A stretch of DNA of 64,000 nucleotides, taken from the NCBI RefSeq assembly GCF_014904695.1, contig NZ_JACXXN010000032.1:1-64000 (forward strand), in the 5' to 3' direction. Positions 25,901 through 32,810 of the stretch are shown here, in pieces. A program made the position numbers and the translations under genes. The notes below the pieces were generated by a model. It was given only the letters and a program-made list of their open reading frames with translations, was not told the DNA's origin and did no database searches. The DNA is from Nostoc sp. MG11. GTDB lineage: Bacteria > Cyanobacteriota > Cyanobacteriia > Cyanobacteriales > Nostocaceae. How positions within the stretch are numbered: the stretch's first letter is position 1; every line of letters starts with the position of its first letter.

Positions 25901-28193
25901 AGATTCCTTGTTAGGCGGTTTGTCCCAATTACAAACCTATTTCCTCCACTACATTGCTCTGCTCCAACAGCGGGAGATGGATGCAGAATTACTCAGATTT
26001 CAAGCCAGGGAACATCTTGAACGCCAGGTGATGAAGGAGACATTGGCAGAACTGGCATCTGTATTGCCAGATCTAGGGTCAGCCAAGCCCAGTACTAGTT
26101 CCTCTCACCCAGATCAAGCCTTACTAATCGCTGCTGGTACTGTAGGTAAAGCTTTAGGAATCGAGATTCGTCCCCCAGCGGCGTCGGAAGATCTTAAACG
26201 AGTGCAAGATCCTGTAGAGGCCATCGCTCGTGCTTCGCGTATCCGAGTCCGGCGGATTAAGTTGCGGCACAACTGGTGGCAAAAGGATTGCGACCCGATG
26301 CTAGCATACATGCTTGAGGACAAGCTACCAGTGGCACTGTTACCAGTGTCTGATACTCGTTACGAAATCTATGCTCCTGGGAAACAGACCCGCATCCCTG
26401 TAGATGAACGCACAGCAGAGATGTTAGCTTCAACTGCCTACGTATTCTATCGACCTTTACCCAATAAACAGATCAAAAGTCTGGACTTACTTCGGTTTGC
26501 ACTCCAGGGACATTACAAAGAGCTGATTGTAGTTTTCTTGACGGGAATTATCTTTACCCTATTGGGAATGCTGTCGCCTCAAGCTACAGCTATCTTAATC
26601 GACAAAGCTATCCCAGATGCTAATCGGGGGTTGCTGAACCAAATTACTTTTGGTCTAATAGCTGCCGCTTTTGGCGGAATGCTGTTTCAACTAGCCCAAG
26701 CGCTTGCGATTATCAGGCTAGAAACTTTTACCGATTCCTCTATCCAAGCGGCAGTGTGGGATCGATTGTTAAATCTGAAGACTTCTTTTCTTCGCCAGTT
26801 CTCAGTTGGTGACTTGAATTCTAGAGTTACAGCGGTTACTCAAATTCACCAGAGACTGGGTAATACAGTGTTAAAAACAATTTTTTCTAGTTTGTTCTCG
26901 TTACTGAATCTGGGATTATTATTTTACTACAATGTTTCTTTAGCTTTGATAGCTTGTGTGGTGGCACTGGTAAATATTGCCGTCACTATCATCTCTGGTA
27001 TTCTTATTGTCCGTAAAGTTCGCCCTTTACTAGAGCTACAAGGACAAATTTTTGGCGTGATGGTGCAATTGATCAATGGAGTTGCCAAGCTCCGAGTTGC
27101 CAAAGCTGAAGCCCGCGCCTTTGCCTACTGGGGTAAACAGTATACACATCAACTGAAATTAATGCTAAGTACCCAAGGCATTGAAGACAGCCTTGCAGTA
27201 ATCAATCAAGTATTACCTATATTAACAACTGCCGCCCTCTTTTGGTTTGCTACTAGCTTAATTGGGCAATCCCAAACTTCTGGAGGAGGTGGTTTATCTA
27301 CTGGCACTTTCTTAGCGTTCAACGTTGCTTTTGGCACGTTTATTAACGGAGCTACTAGCTTAAGCAGCATAGTTGTGGAAGTTTTGCAAGTCTTACCCTT
27401 GTGGCAACGAGCTGAACCAATTTTACAAGCTGAACCAGAAATTAATTCTGCTCAGGCAGATCCAGGTAGGCTATCGGGCAGATTAGTTGTAGACCGTTTA
27501 ACTTTTCGCTATCGTGACGATGGCCCCTTGTCGTTGGATGATGTCAGTATCCATGCTGAGCCAGGAGAATTTATTGCCATTGTTGGGCCTTCTGGCAGCG
27601 GTAAATCAACTTTATTAAGGTTACTTTTGGGGTTTGAATTCCCCAAATCTGGGACGATTTACTACGACGGACAAAACTTAGCTTCTTTGGATGTCCATGC
27701 TGTGCGCCGCCAATTGGGTGTAGTACTGCAAAATAGTCGCTTGATGTCAGCCTCTATTTTCGAGAATATTTCCAGCAGTGCGCTGATTACCATGAACGAA
27801 GCTTGGGAAGCAGCCCAGATGGCAGGTTTTGCGGATGATATTGCGGCGATGCCAATGCAGATGCATACAATCGTCAGTGAAGGAGGTAGCAATCTTTCTG
27901 GTGGACAACGACAGCGGCTGTTAATTACCAGGGCATTGGTGTTGAAACCCCGGATTTTGCTGCTCGATGAGGCGACTAGCGCTTTAGATAATAGAACGCA
28001 GGCAATTGTCAGTCAAAGTTTAGCGCAGTTAAAGGTGACTAGGGTAGCGATCGCTCATCGTCTCAGTACCATCCACAACGCTGACCGAATTTACGTACTC
28101 GAAGGTGGCAAAGTAGTGCAGCAGGGTAGTTTCTCTGAGCTAGCAAATCAACCAGGGCTGTTTGCACAACTCATGATGCGACAGATGCTTTAG
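22908..28193 (+). CDS. Fused NHLM-type dual ABC exporter (C39 peptidase-ABC1 + ABC2)
   Basis: A 1,761-residue protein from the ATG at 22908 (a TTG nine bases upstream is possible). The first half (to about 760) is a C39 peptidase-ABC exporter. The peptidase has Cys in QMEAVECGAAALG (near residue 31), His in WNFNHFLVVEG and Asp in LNDPATG. Then come six membrane helices and an ATPase with GGSGSGKST, NLSGGQRQRLEIARAL and LIMDEATSALD. The second half (from about 800) is the NHLM ABC2 partner, with its N-terminal region of about 350 residues (FQCNESLLLDDLETIWVV), membrane domain and ATPase (GPSGSGKST, NLSGGQRQRL, LLLDEATSALD). These are normally two genes. Here they are joined by an in-frame G-rich repeat at 25185-25262, and another such repeat splits the first ATPase from its membrane domain (24340-24420). 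It should cleave the Gly-Gly leaders and export the peptides. Confidence 0.88.
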   Translation: MMLWRNLQSRLRRKSKRCHTPTLLQMEAVECGAAALGIILSYYGRIVPLTELRQACGVSRDGVSALNIIKAARNYGLTAKSFKTNLAGLWELKSPYIVFWNFNHFLVVEGLGKRQLFLNDPATGRRTVSLDEFSGAYTGVVLALEPGPNFQRGGRKPSTIRALWSRLQGSVGAVLYCVLAGFLLVIPELAIPVFSQVFVDNILIQRKDEWLRPLILGMIFTAGLNGFLTLLQLQFLRQLKIKLSVSMKSNFLWHILRLPMSFYDQRFAGEISSRMQLNDSIADILSGQLATTVIAAASVFLYVIVMLQYDVVLTLIAIAFVAVNLAALQWVRGRRTDANIKLMQEHGKVSGVEISGLQSIETIKASGLESDFFSRWAGYYAKAINTQQELQTTNQVLGILPTFLSAIASMLLLAIGGLRVIDGAMSIGMLVAFQGMMQMFLEPVSNLVNLGSDLQEMEGNLTRLDDVLRNPIDRQLERGRGRGAQGQGRQGEQGEQGSREEVVVSLSPLPLRPPSHLPKLRGYIELRNVTFGYSRIAPPLIENFNLSLKPGQRVALVGGSGSGKSTVAKLLCGLYEPWQGEIWFDGKPREQISRQVLANSISAVEQEILLFAGSVRDNLTLWDTTIPDSHLVRACQDAVVHDVILSLPGGYNAELLEDATNLSGGQRQRLEIARALVNNPMILIMDEATSALDAETEKNVTRNLRLRGCTCIIVAHRLSTIRDCDQIIVLDRGKIAQRGTHEELQQVEGPYLQLIRSEGDGEQGGTGAQGQGSGGAGGAGEAGEENTSLSSSSSLNLSGQQYCFQCNESLLLDDLETIWVVKSGELALFAFNDHIPEATRHYLFSSTAGQAMFATAPNLEGKQHQILAVAIEETELIKVSRTDFAQFFADANTEAVALIEGWICQLGTGVGAGTTRSTASISPEGICYFSLVKNQIFQPHHNYILWVQILKGRANWMGFAELPLTPVSGMLPINANIWLQADDTVELKSSNSLEIQDIDSLLGGLSQLQTYFLHYIALLQQREMDAELLRFQAREHLERQVMKETLAELASVLPDLGSAKPSTSSSHPDQALLIAAGTVGKALGIEIRPPAASEDLKRVQDPVEAIARASRIRVRRIKLRHNWWQKDCDPMLAYMLEDKLPVALLPVSDTRYEIYAPGKQTRIPVDERTAEMLASTAYVFYRPLPNKQIKSLDLLRFALQGHYKELIVVFLTGIIFTLLGMLSPQATAILIDKAIPDANRGLLNQITFGLIAAAFGGMLFQLAQALAIIRLETFTDSSIQAAVWDRLLNLKTSFLRQFSVGDLNSRVTAVTQIHQRLGNTVLKTIFSSLFSLLNLGLLFYYNVSLALIACVVALVNIAVTIISGILIVRKVRPLLELQGQIFGVMVQLINGVAKLRVAKAEARAFAYWGKQYTHQLKLMLSTQGIEDSLAVINQVLPILTTAALFWFATSLIGQSQTSGGGGLSTGTFLAFNVAFGTFINGATSLSSIVVEVLQVLPLWQRAEPILQAEPEINSAQADPGRLSGRLVVDRLTFRYRDDGPLSLDDVSIHAEPGEFIAIVGPSGSGKSTLLRLLLGFEFPKSGTIYYDGQNLASLDVHAVRRQLGVVLQNSRLMSASIFENISSSALITMNEAWEAAQMAGFADDIAAMPMQMHTIVSEGGSNLSGGQRQRLLITRALVLKPRILLLDEATSALDNRTQAIVSQSLAQLKVTRVAIAHRLSTIHNADRIYVLEGGKVVQQGSFSELANQPGLFAQLMMRQML
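24337..24447 (+). repeat. In-frame G-rich insertion between ABC1 membrane and ATPase domains
   Basis: Repeats of GGGGCAGGGG/GGGGGAGCAG (24337-24405) encode a Gly/Gln/Glu linker (RGRGRGAQGQGRQGEQGEQG). A pyrimidine-rich part (24420-24447) encodes Ser/Pro/Leu. The sequence is of the same type as the G-rich ends of the composite elements. Family ABC1 proteins pass here from the membrane domain to the ATPase through a short linker. Confidence 0.7.
25185..25262 (+). repeat. In-frame G-rich repeat at ABC1/ABC2 fusion point
   Basis: A 78-bp run of GGGGCAGGGG/GGAGGGGCAG units encodes GDGEQGGTGAQGQGSGGAGG and a little more. It lies exactly where the stop codon of ABC1 and the start codon of ABC2 would be expected. 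A Ser-rich stretch (25270-25297) follows before ABC2 homology begins. Confidence 0.7.
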
Positions 28194-28239
28194 TTGACTA
28201 CTTCTTTGTCAATTGAAAAAGTTATTAAATTCTAACAAA

Positions 28240-28265
28240 GTTTTTATCAACTAGTTGATAAAAAC
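28240..28265. promoter_or_regulatory. 26-bp perfect palindrome
   Basis: A perfect palindrome without a loop: arm GTTTTTATCAACT and its complement, meeting at CTAG. It lies 47 bp after the exporter stop and 108 bp before the iron lipoprotein gene. It could be a terminator hairpin for the exporter (flanking A/T arms) or a dimeric repressor operator for the iron genes. Confidence 0.5.
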
Positions 28266-28326
28266 TCTCATTATATGCAACAGTAAAATCTATGACGCAG
28301 CGTCAAACCTAACTGCTGATAGTAGT

Positions 28327-28354
28327 TTAAAAGGTTTTAATTATTACCTTTTAA
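28327..28354 (+). promoter_or_regulatory. Inverted repeat before iron lipoprotein gene
   Basis: TTAAAAGGT (28327-28335) and ACCTTTTAA (28346-28354) are perfect 9-bp arms with a 10-bp spacer. They end 8 bp before the AGGAG ribosome site of the next gene. This suits an operator or a translation-controlling hairpin. Confidence 0.45.
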
Positions 28355-28372
28355 GTATCCCTAGGAGTAAAA

Positions 28373-29413
28373 ATGATAAAATTTCGCTATATCTGTTTAA
28401 CTGTTGCAACTGCGGCAATAATTAGCTTAAGTGCTTGTAACAGTACGCCTACAGCAGAAAATCCATCTGCACCAGCCGCTAATTCCAACCCCCAGGCTAC
28501 AGAGGCAGTAAGTCAGAACAATCACAGCGGTCATGGTGGCAAAGCGAAAGTTAACATTAATACTGCTATCTTGTCAGAGTTGGATAAGTTTGAAGCCAAG
28601 CTAGGTATCCCAGCTTTATCGAACAAAATTCAGGCGAATCGTCCCTACGCTAATTCAGAAGATTTAGTTACAAAAAAAGTCATTACTCAAGAGCAATTCG
28701 ACCAAATAAAAGACCAGGTTACTATTCAGGAAGTAGTACTTACGGGTGAAGCAAAAGATGTTGACTACATGACTAAATTGGGATTAATGAAAGGGCATCT
28801 TTTTGTAGCACAAGAATTGCTAGATCAGAATCAGCCAAAACAAGCAGAACCTCATATCGGGCATCCAGTTGAGGAGATTTATGTTGATGTAGAAGATCAA
28901 CTAAGCGATCGCAAAGTCAAAGAATTTAAGACAACTTTGGTAAGTTTACAAGATTTAGTAAAATCCAAGCCCAAGGATGCCAAAGTAAAAACTGATTTTA
29001 CCTCTTCGATGCAAGCAGTTGACGGAGCGATCGCAGCTTTACCAGCAGATCAACGCTCGAAACCGGGATTTGTGTTACAGACAATTAATGGGTTGTTAGA
29101 TGCAGCCAACTCAGAATATGGTGCAGCGATCGCAGATGGCAAAGTGACCGCACCAATTGAATATCAAGATTCGCGTGGCTTTGTTCTCTACGCTGATGAA
29201 TTATACAAAGGGATTTCTAGCCAAGTAGCTCAACAAAATCCCGAAGCACACAAAGCGATCGAGGTCAGTATGGTTGAACTAATAAAAGTTTGGCCCTCTG
29301 CTATTCCACCAGCTAAAGCAGTCAAGACTCCTAATGATGTTACCAAGCTAGTGAAAACCATTGAGCAAAACTCTCAAAAAGTAATCGACTCCACTACCCA
29401 AGCTAAACAATAG
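28373..29413 (+). CDS. Lipoprotein with HHH domain, probable periplasmic iron-binding protein
   Basis: A 346-residue lipoprotein: signal peptide with lipobox SLSAC (Cys near residue 22), then a low-complexity linker containing NNHSGHGG. A ComEA-like helix-hairpin-helix region (VNINTAILSELDKFEAKLGI, about 60-120) and a helical domain with EPHIGHPVEEIYVDVEDQL (about 161-180) follow. The His/Glu cluster resembles the metal-binding helix of EfeO-type imelysin-like proteins. Together with the ferritin-like and FTR1 genes just downstream, it is probably the periplasmic iron-delivery component. The HHH part is unusual here, because it normally binds DNA. The AGGAG site and ATG start are clear. Confidence 0.7.
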   Translation: MIKFRYICLTVATAAIISLSACNSTPTAENPSAPAANSNPQATEAVSQNNHSGHGGKAKVNINTAILSELDKFEAKLGIPALSNKIQANRPYANSEDLVTKKVITQEQFDQIKDQVTIQEVVLTGEAKDVDYMTKLGLMKGHLFVAQELLDQNQPKQAEPHIGHPVEEIYVDVEDQLSDRKVKEFKTTLVSLQDLVKSKPKDAKVKTDFTSSMQAVDGAIAALPADQRSKPGFVLQTINGLLDAANSEYGAAIADGKVTAPIEYQDSRGFVLYADELYKGISSQVAQQNPEAHKAIEVSMVELIKVWPSAIPPAKAVKTPNDVTKLVKTIEQNSQKVIDSTTQAKQ

Positions 29414-29591
29414 CAGCCCAACTTAATGGGAAGCTCAGAATAAGAAGTTTAAAATGAGTGATAAGTGAGGAAATAGTTAGGAGTTAAAAGTGAGAATAAC
29501 GCCTATATTCTTAACACCTAGGCGGAGTATAACACCTAACTCTTAACTTAATTGCTCATGACGCTCCATTCGTAAATTGAATTAACAACTA

Positions 29592-30026
29592 ATGCAAGAG
29601 CTTGACCAGAAAAAAACCATTGACCTGCTGAACGCGATTATGGAATTTGAACTAGCGGGAGTAGTGCGCTATACACATTATTCTCTGATGGTGACTGGTC
29701 CCAACCGCATTCCAATTGTAGGTTTTTTTAAAGCACAGGCGAGTGAGTCTTTACTTCATGCCCAACAAGTAGGAGAAATTCTTACAGGTTTAGATGGGCA
29801 TCCTTCACTGAAAATCGCCCAAATGGAAGAGACTTATAAGCACACAGTCAAGGATATCTTGGCAGAAAGCTTATCTCATGAAAAGAAGGCATTGGATCTG
29901 TATAAAAACCTGCTTGAAACTGTCACCAACGCCAGTATTTATCTGGAAGAATTCGCGCGGGGCATGATTGGACAAGAAGAGATGCATAATCTCGAATTGA
30001 AAAAGATGTTACGCGATTTTAGCTAA
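29592..30026 (+). CDS. Ferritin-like/bacterioferritin-like protein
   Basis: A 144-residue four-helix protein of the bacterioferritin type. Expected metal ligands are Glu20 in EFELAG, a Glu52/His56 pair in ASESLLHAQQ, Glu92-region residues in AESLSHEKKAL, and a second ExxH in IGQEEMHNLEL near 128-131. The first pair is spaced ExxxH rather than the usual ExxH, which may alter the di-iron site. No heme-ligating Met at the usual position near 52 is evident. It lies between the lipoprotein and FTR1 genes and should store or pass on iron. Confidence 0.75.
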   Translation: MQELDQKKTIDLLNAIMEFELAGVVRYTHYSLMVTGPNRIPIVGFFKAQASESLLHAQQVGEILTGLDGHPSLKIAQMEETYKHTVKDILAESLSHEKKALDLYKNLLETVTNASIYLEEFARGMIGQEEMHNLELKKMLRDFS

Positions 30027-30086
30027 TAGCTAATAGTCACTAGTCCCTAGTCATTAATTATTGGCTAGGGACTAATGACGACTAAG

Positions 30087-30188
30087 GACAAAGCGAAAAG
30101 TTTGAGCCGAGGTTTCCGACGCTCGTTCCTCTCTACGAGACGCTGCGCTATCGGATCAAAACTTTTCAAGAGAAGACAAAGGACAAAA
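30087..30188. repeat. Interspersed hairpin repeat, copy A
   Basis: Outer arms GAAAAGTTTGAGCCGA (about 30093) and TCGGATCAAAACTTTTC (about 30152) enclose a variable loop containing CTCTACGAGACGCTGCGC. The flanks GACAAAGCG on the left and GGACAAAAGA on the right recur in the copy at 36729-36838. Confidence 0.6.
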
Positions 30189-30189
30189 G

Positions 30190-31158
30190 ATGAATTTTAG
30201 TACAGCCTTACCTACTTTTGTGATTACACTCCGGGAAGGAGTAGAAGCTGCCCTTGTTGTTGGCATTGTGCTAGCTTTGCTGAAAAAAGCCAAACAATCC
30301 CGACTCAATTCTTGGGTATATGCTGGTGTCGGCGTTGGCATTATTGTTAGTGCATTTATCGGTGTGCTATTTGGTTGGGTAACTCAAGCACTAGGCAAAG
30401 CTTATCCGCAATACACGGGAGTTATTGAGCCAGCACTGGAAGGTATATTTAGTGTGTTGGCGATTATTATGCTCAGCTGGATGCTAATCTGGATGACCAA
30501 ACAAGCCAGATTCATGAAAGCTAGTGTTGAAGGATCTGTTACCAACACCTTGGCACAAAACGCTAACGCTGGATGGGGTATTTTTAGTTTAATTTTTGTT
30601 GCCGTTTTACGTGAAGGTTTTGAAACTGTTCTGTTTATTGCTGGTAGTTTTCAGCAAGGATTAATGCCTACTATTGGCGCTCTTAGCGGTCTTGTAGTAG
30701 CAGTAGCAATAGGTGTGCTTTTATTTAAATGGGGTATTAAAATTAATATTCGCTTGTTTTTCCAAGCAATGGGCGTTTTATTAGTGTTGATTGTCGCTGG
30801 TTTAGTAGTGACAGCGCTGCAACGATTTGATGAAGCTGTTGCTAGCGTTGCTCTCAGCAGTCGCGCTTCAGAAGACCTTTGTTTTTACTACGAACGCTTT
30901 ACCAGAATTCACTCTTGCATTCTAGGCCCAATGGTTTGGAATACTTCCAAAATTTTGCCTGACGAACAGTTTCCTGGCATTATTTTCAAAGCTTTGTTTG
31001 GCTATAGGGAGAATCTCTATATTGTGCAAGCAGTGGGATATGTAGTATTTTTATTCACCGTCGGCGGACTTTATTTCCGCAGCCTCATTCCTGCTTCTCC
31101 CAAAGATAGAAAAAATATTTCTGTTGCTAGAAAAACGATTGGTTCTGCAAAAGATTAA
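30190..31158 (+). CDS. FTR1-family iron permease
   Basis: A 322-residue membrane protein of the FTR1/EfeU family with seven predicted helices. Both iron-binding REXXE motifs are present: REGVEAALVVG (residue about 13) and REGFETVLFIAG (about 139). In the family these Glu residues pass oxidised or elemental iron through the membrane. A Cys-containing loop (EDLCFYYERFTRIHSCILG, about 225-245) precedes the last helices. The gene follows the lipoprotein and ferritin-like genes on the same strand, separated from the latter by an interspersed hairpin, so an iron-uptake role is well supported. Confidence 0.88.
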   Translation: MNFSTALPTFVITLREGVEAALVVGIVLALLKKAKQSRLNSWVYAGVGVGIIVSAFIGVLFGWVTQALGKAYPQYTGVIEPALEGIFSVLAIIMLSWMLIWMTKQARFMKASVEGSVTNTLAQNANAGWGIFSLIFVAVLREGFETVLFIAGSFQQGLMPTIGALSGLVVAVAIGVLLFKWGIKINIRLFFQAMGVLLVLIVAGLVVTALQRFDEAVASVALSSRASEDLCFYYERFTRIHSCILGPMVWNTSKILPDEQFPGIIFKALFGYRENLYIVQAVGYVVFLFTVGGLYFRSLIPASPKDRKNISVARKTIGSAKD

Positions 31159-31175
31159 GGAATTTTCAATTAAGA

Positions 31176-32099
31176 TTATACCTTTGACAAAGCTTGTTTA
31201 AGCTGCTGACAAGCCTTTTCGATTGCATCTATACTACCTGGATTTACCAAACCGAAATAATCAAACACATAGACTCGGTTGTTTTTAGTCGCTTGCAGTT
31301 GTTGCCAAAAAGCTTCTTTTTTCAAGGAATCCAAAAGCGCTGCTTCTGAGTTTCCTTGTGGAGGATTCACTAAAATTATTACCTCTGGATTTGCTTCTAG
31401 AACTTTCTCCGCCGAAAGCGTCACATACCCACTAATAGGGCTTTTTCCTTGTAATTCTGCTGCCAGATTTTTCGCCTGGAATTTTGCAAGTAAATCCCCT
31501 GCCCAACTATTTTTATTCGGCGCTAGAATTGGTTGACGGCTAACCAGCACTAAAGCAGAAGTCTGAGTTGGTTCTTCTGGTAAAAAATTTTTATAACGAT
31601 TTAATAAAGGCTGAGGATTAGCATCAATTGACTGAGCCAGTGTTTTGGTAAGTTGTTCTAGAGATTCCCAGTTATTTACCTTGGTGAGAAAGGTCGGAAT
31701 TCCTAACTGCTGGAGTTTTTGAATTGGTACGTTAGAAAAACCTTCAGCCCCAATAACTAAATCTGGTTTCAGCGCCACAATTTTTTCTAAATTTGGAGGG
31801 CTTTGACCTTCGCTAACGCGAGGAATATCTTGAAATTGTGGAGCATTATTAAATAATTTACTGCCAGTAATTCCTACAATTTTGGTTTTATCAAGTTGAG
31901 AAATAATATCAGCCGATAGTGAAGAAAGAGCAACAATTCTTTTTGCTGATCCTTTTGGTAATTGCTGAAAGTTCGTGTTAGTTGTTTCAGTAATATTTGC
32001 CACTTTTGCTTGTGGCTGTTGAGTATTTGCAGTAGTGCAAGCAGCTAAAACTACACTTAACAAAATTGCTAAAGCTGATAGAATCCAACGGCGATACAT
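31176..32099 (-). CDS. FecB/BtuF-like periplasmic binding lipoprotein
   Basis: A 307-residue lipoprotein (lipobox VLAAC, Cys near 21) of the type III periplasmic binding family (PF01497). It shows the family course: KRIVALSSLSADIISQL (about 53), LKPDLVIGAEGF (about 109), QLGIPTFL, and the C-terminal RVYVFDYFGLVNPGS. Ligands of this family are ferric siderophores, heme or cobalamin. The convergent position to FTR1 suggests an iron complex, but cobalamin cannot be ruled out. No permease or ATPase is adjacent, so it must share a transporter encoded elsewhere. Confidence 0.78.
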   Translation of the reverse strand: MYRRWILSALAILLSVVLAACTTANTQQPQAKVANITETTNTNFQQLPKGSAKRIVALSSLSADIISQLDKTKIVGITGSKLFNNAPQFQDIPRVSEGQSPPNLEKIVALKPDLVIGAEGFSNVPIQKLQQLGIPTFLTKVNNWESLEQLTKTLAQSIDANPQPLLNRYKNFLPEEPTQTSALVLVSRQPILAPNKNSWAGDLLAKFQAKNLAAELQGKSPISGYVTLSAEKVLEANPEVIILVNPPQGNSEAALLDSLKKEAFWQQLQATKNNRVYVFDYFGLVNPGSIDAIEKACQQLKQALSKV

Positions 32100-32135
32100 A
32101 ATTTAATTAAACCTTAAGGTAATGCCTCAAATGCT

Positions 32136-32786
32136 TCAATCCAGCCTATGGTAATTGTCAAAAGCCAAGTCTTCTGGTGTATTACAGTTAAACAACATTT
32201 CTGGTTCTGGTAAGGGCAAAACTTCTACAGGATTTTGCTCAAGCCATTGCTGAAACGATCGCCCCCCTTGGTTGATAAACTCTAAGAGTTGTGGCAAACA
32301 GCGACGGCGATAAAAACCACACAGAGGTTCCCAGCCTTTAGGATGATGAGCCAAAGCTGCGATCGCTTCATCCCCTACCTTATCAAGTCTAGTTGCCCAA
32401 TCTTGCAAAACTTCAACCCGCAACTTCGGCAAGTCGCAAGCTAACAGTAGCACCCAATTTGTTTTTACTTGCGCCAGTCCTTGGGCAAACCCAACTAATG
32501 GCCCGTGGGTATGGGCAGAAGGGGAGATGTCCTGTATTCCCACCTCTTCATCCGCTGGGGGCAAAGCCACTTCTTGGATAAATTGGCAACTAGAACCAAG
32601 TAAGTCTTGATAGCGTTCTGGCCAAGGAGTGACTACATAAACAGTATCGGCACAGCTTTGAGCAATGCCATAAACTATTTGCAACAAAGGCACTCCTTGA
32701 ATGGAAATCAGGGCTTTATCCTGACCCATGCGAGAACTCTTACCACCTGCTAACACAATAGCGGTTAACTTGCCGGATTCGTCCAT
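32136..32786 (-). CDS. mobA: Molybdenum cofactor guanylyltransferase MobA
   Basis: A 216-residue nucleotidyltransferase. The GTP-binding motif LAGGKSSRMGQDKALI (about 12-27) is complete, and LLACDLPKL supplies the Mg-binding Asp. The enzyme attaches GMP to molybdopterin to form the guanine dinucleotide cofactor for enzymes such as nitrate reductase. It lies 25 bp downstream of the DUF255 gene on the same strand, so the two may be cotranscribed. Length is normal for the family. Confidence 0.88.
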   Translation of the reverse strand: MDESGKLTAIVLAGGKSSRMGQDKALISIQGVPLLQIVYGIAQSCADTVYVVTPWPERYQDLLGSSCQFIQEVALPPADEEVGIQDISPSAHTHGPLVGFAQGLAQVKTNWVLLLACDLPKLRVEVLQDWATRLDKVGDEAIAALAHHPKGWEPLCGFYRRRCLPQLLEFINQGGRSFQQWLEQNPVEVLPLPEPEMLFNCNTPEDLAFDNYHRLD

Positions 32787-32810
32787 CAGTCCCCCTTATC
32801 TCCCGTCTCG

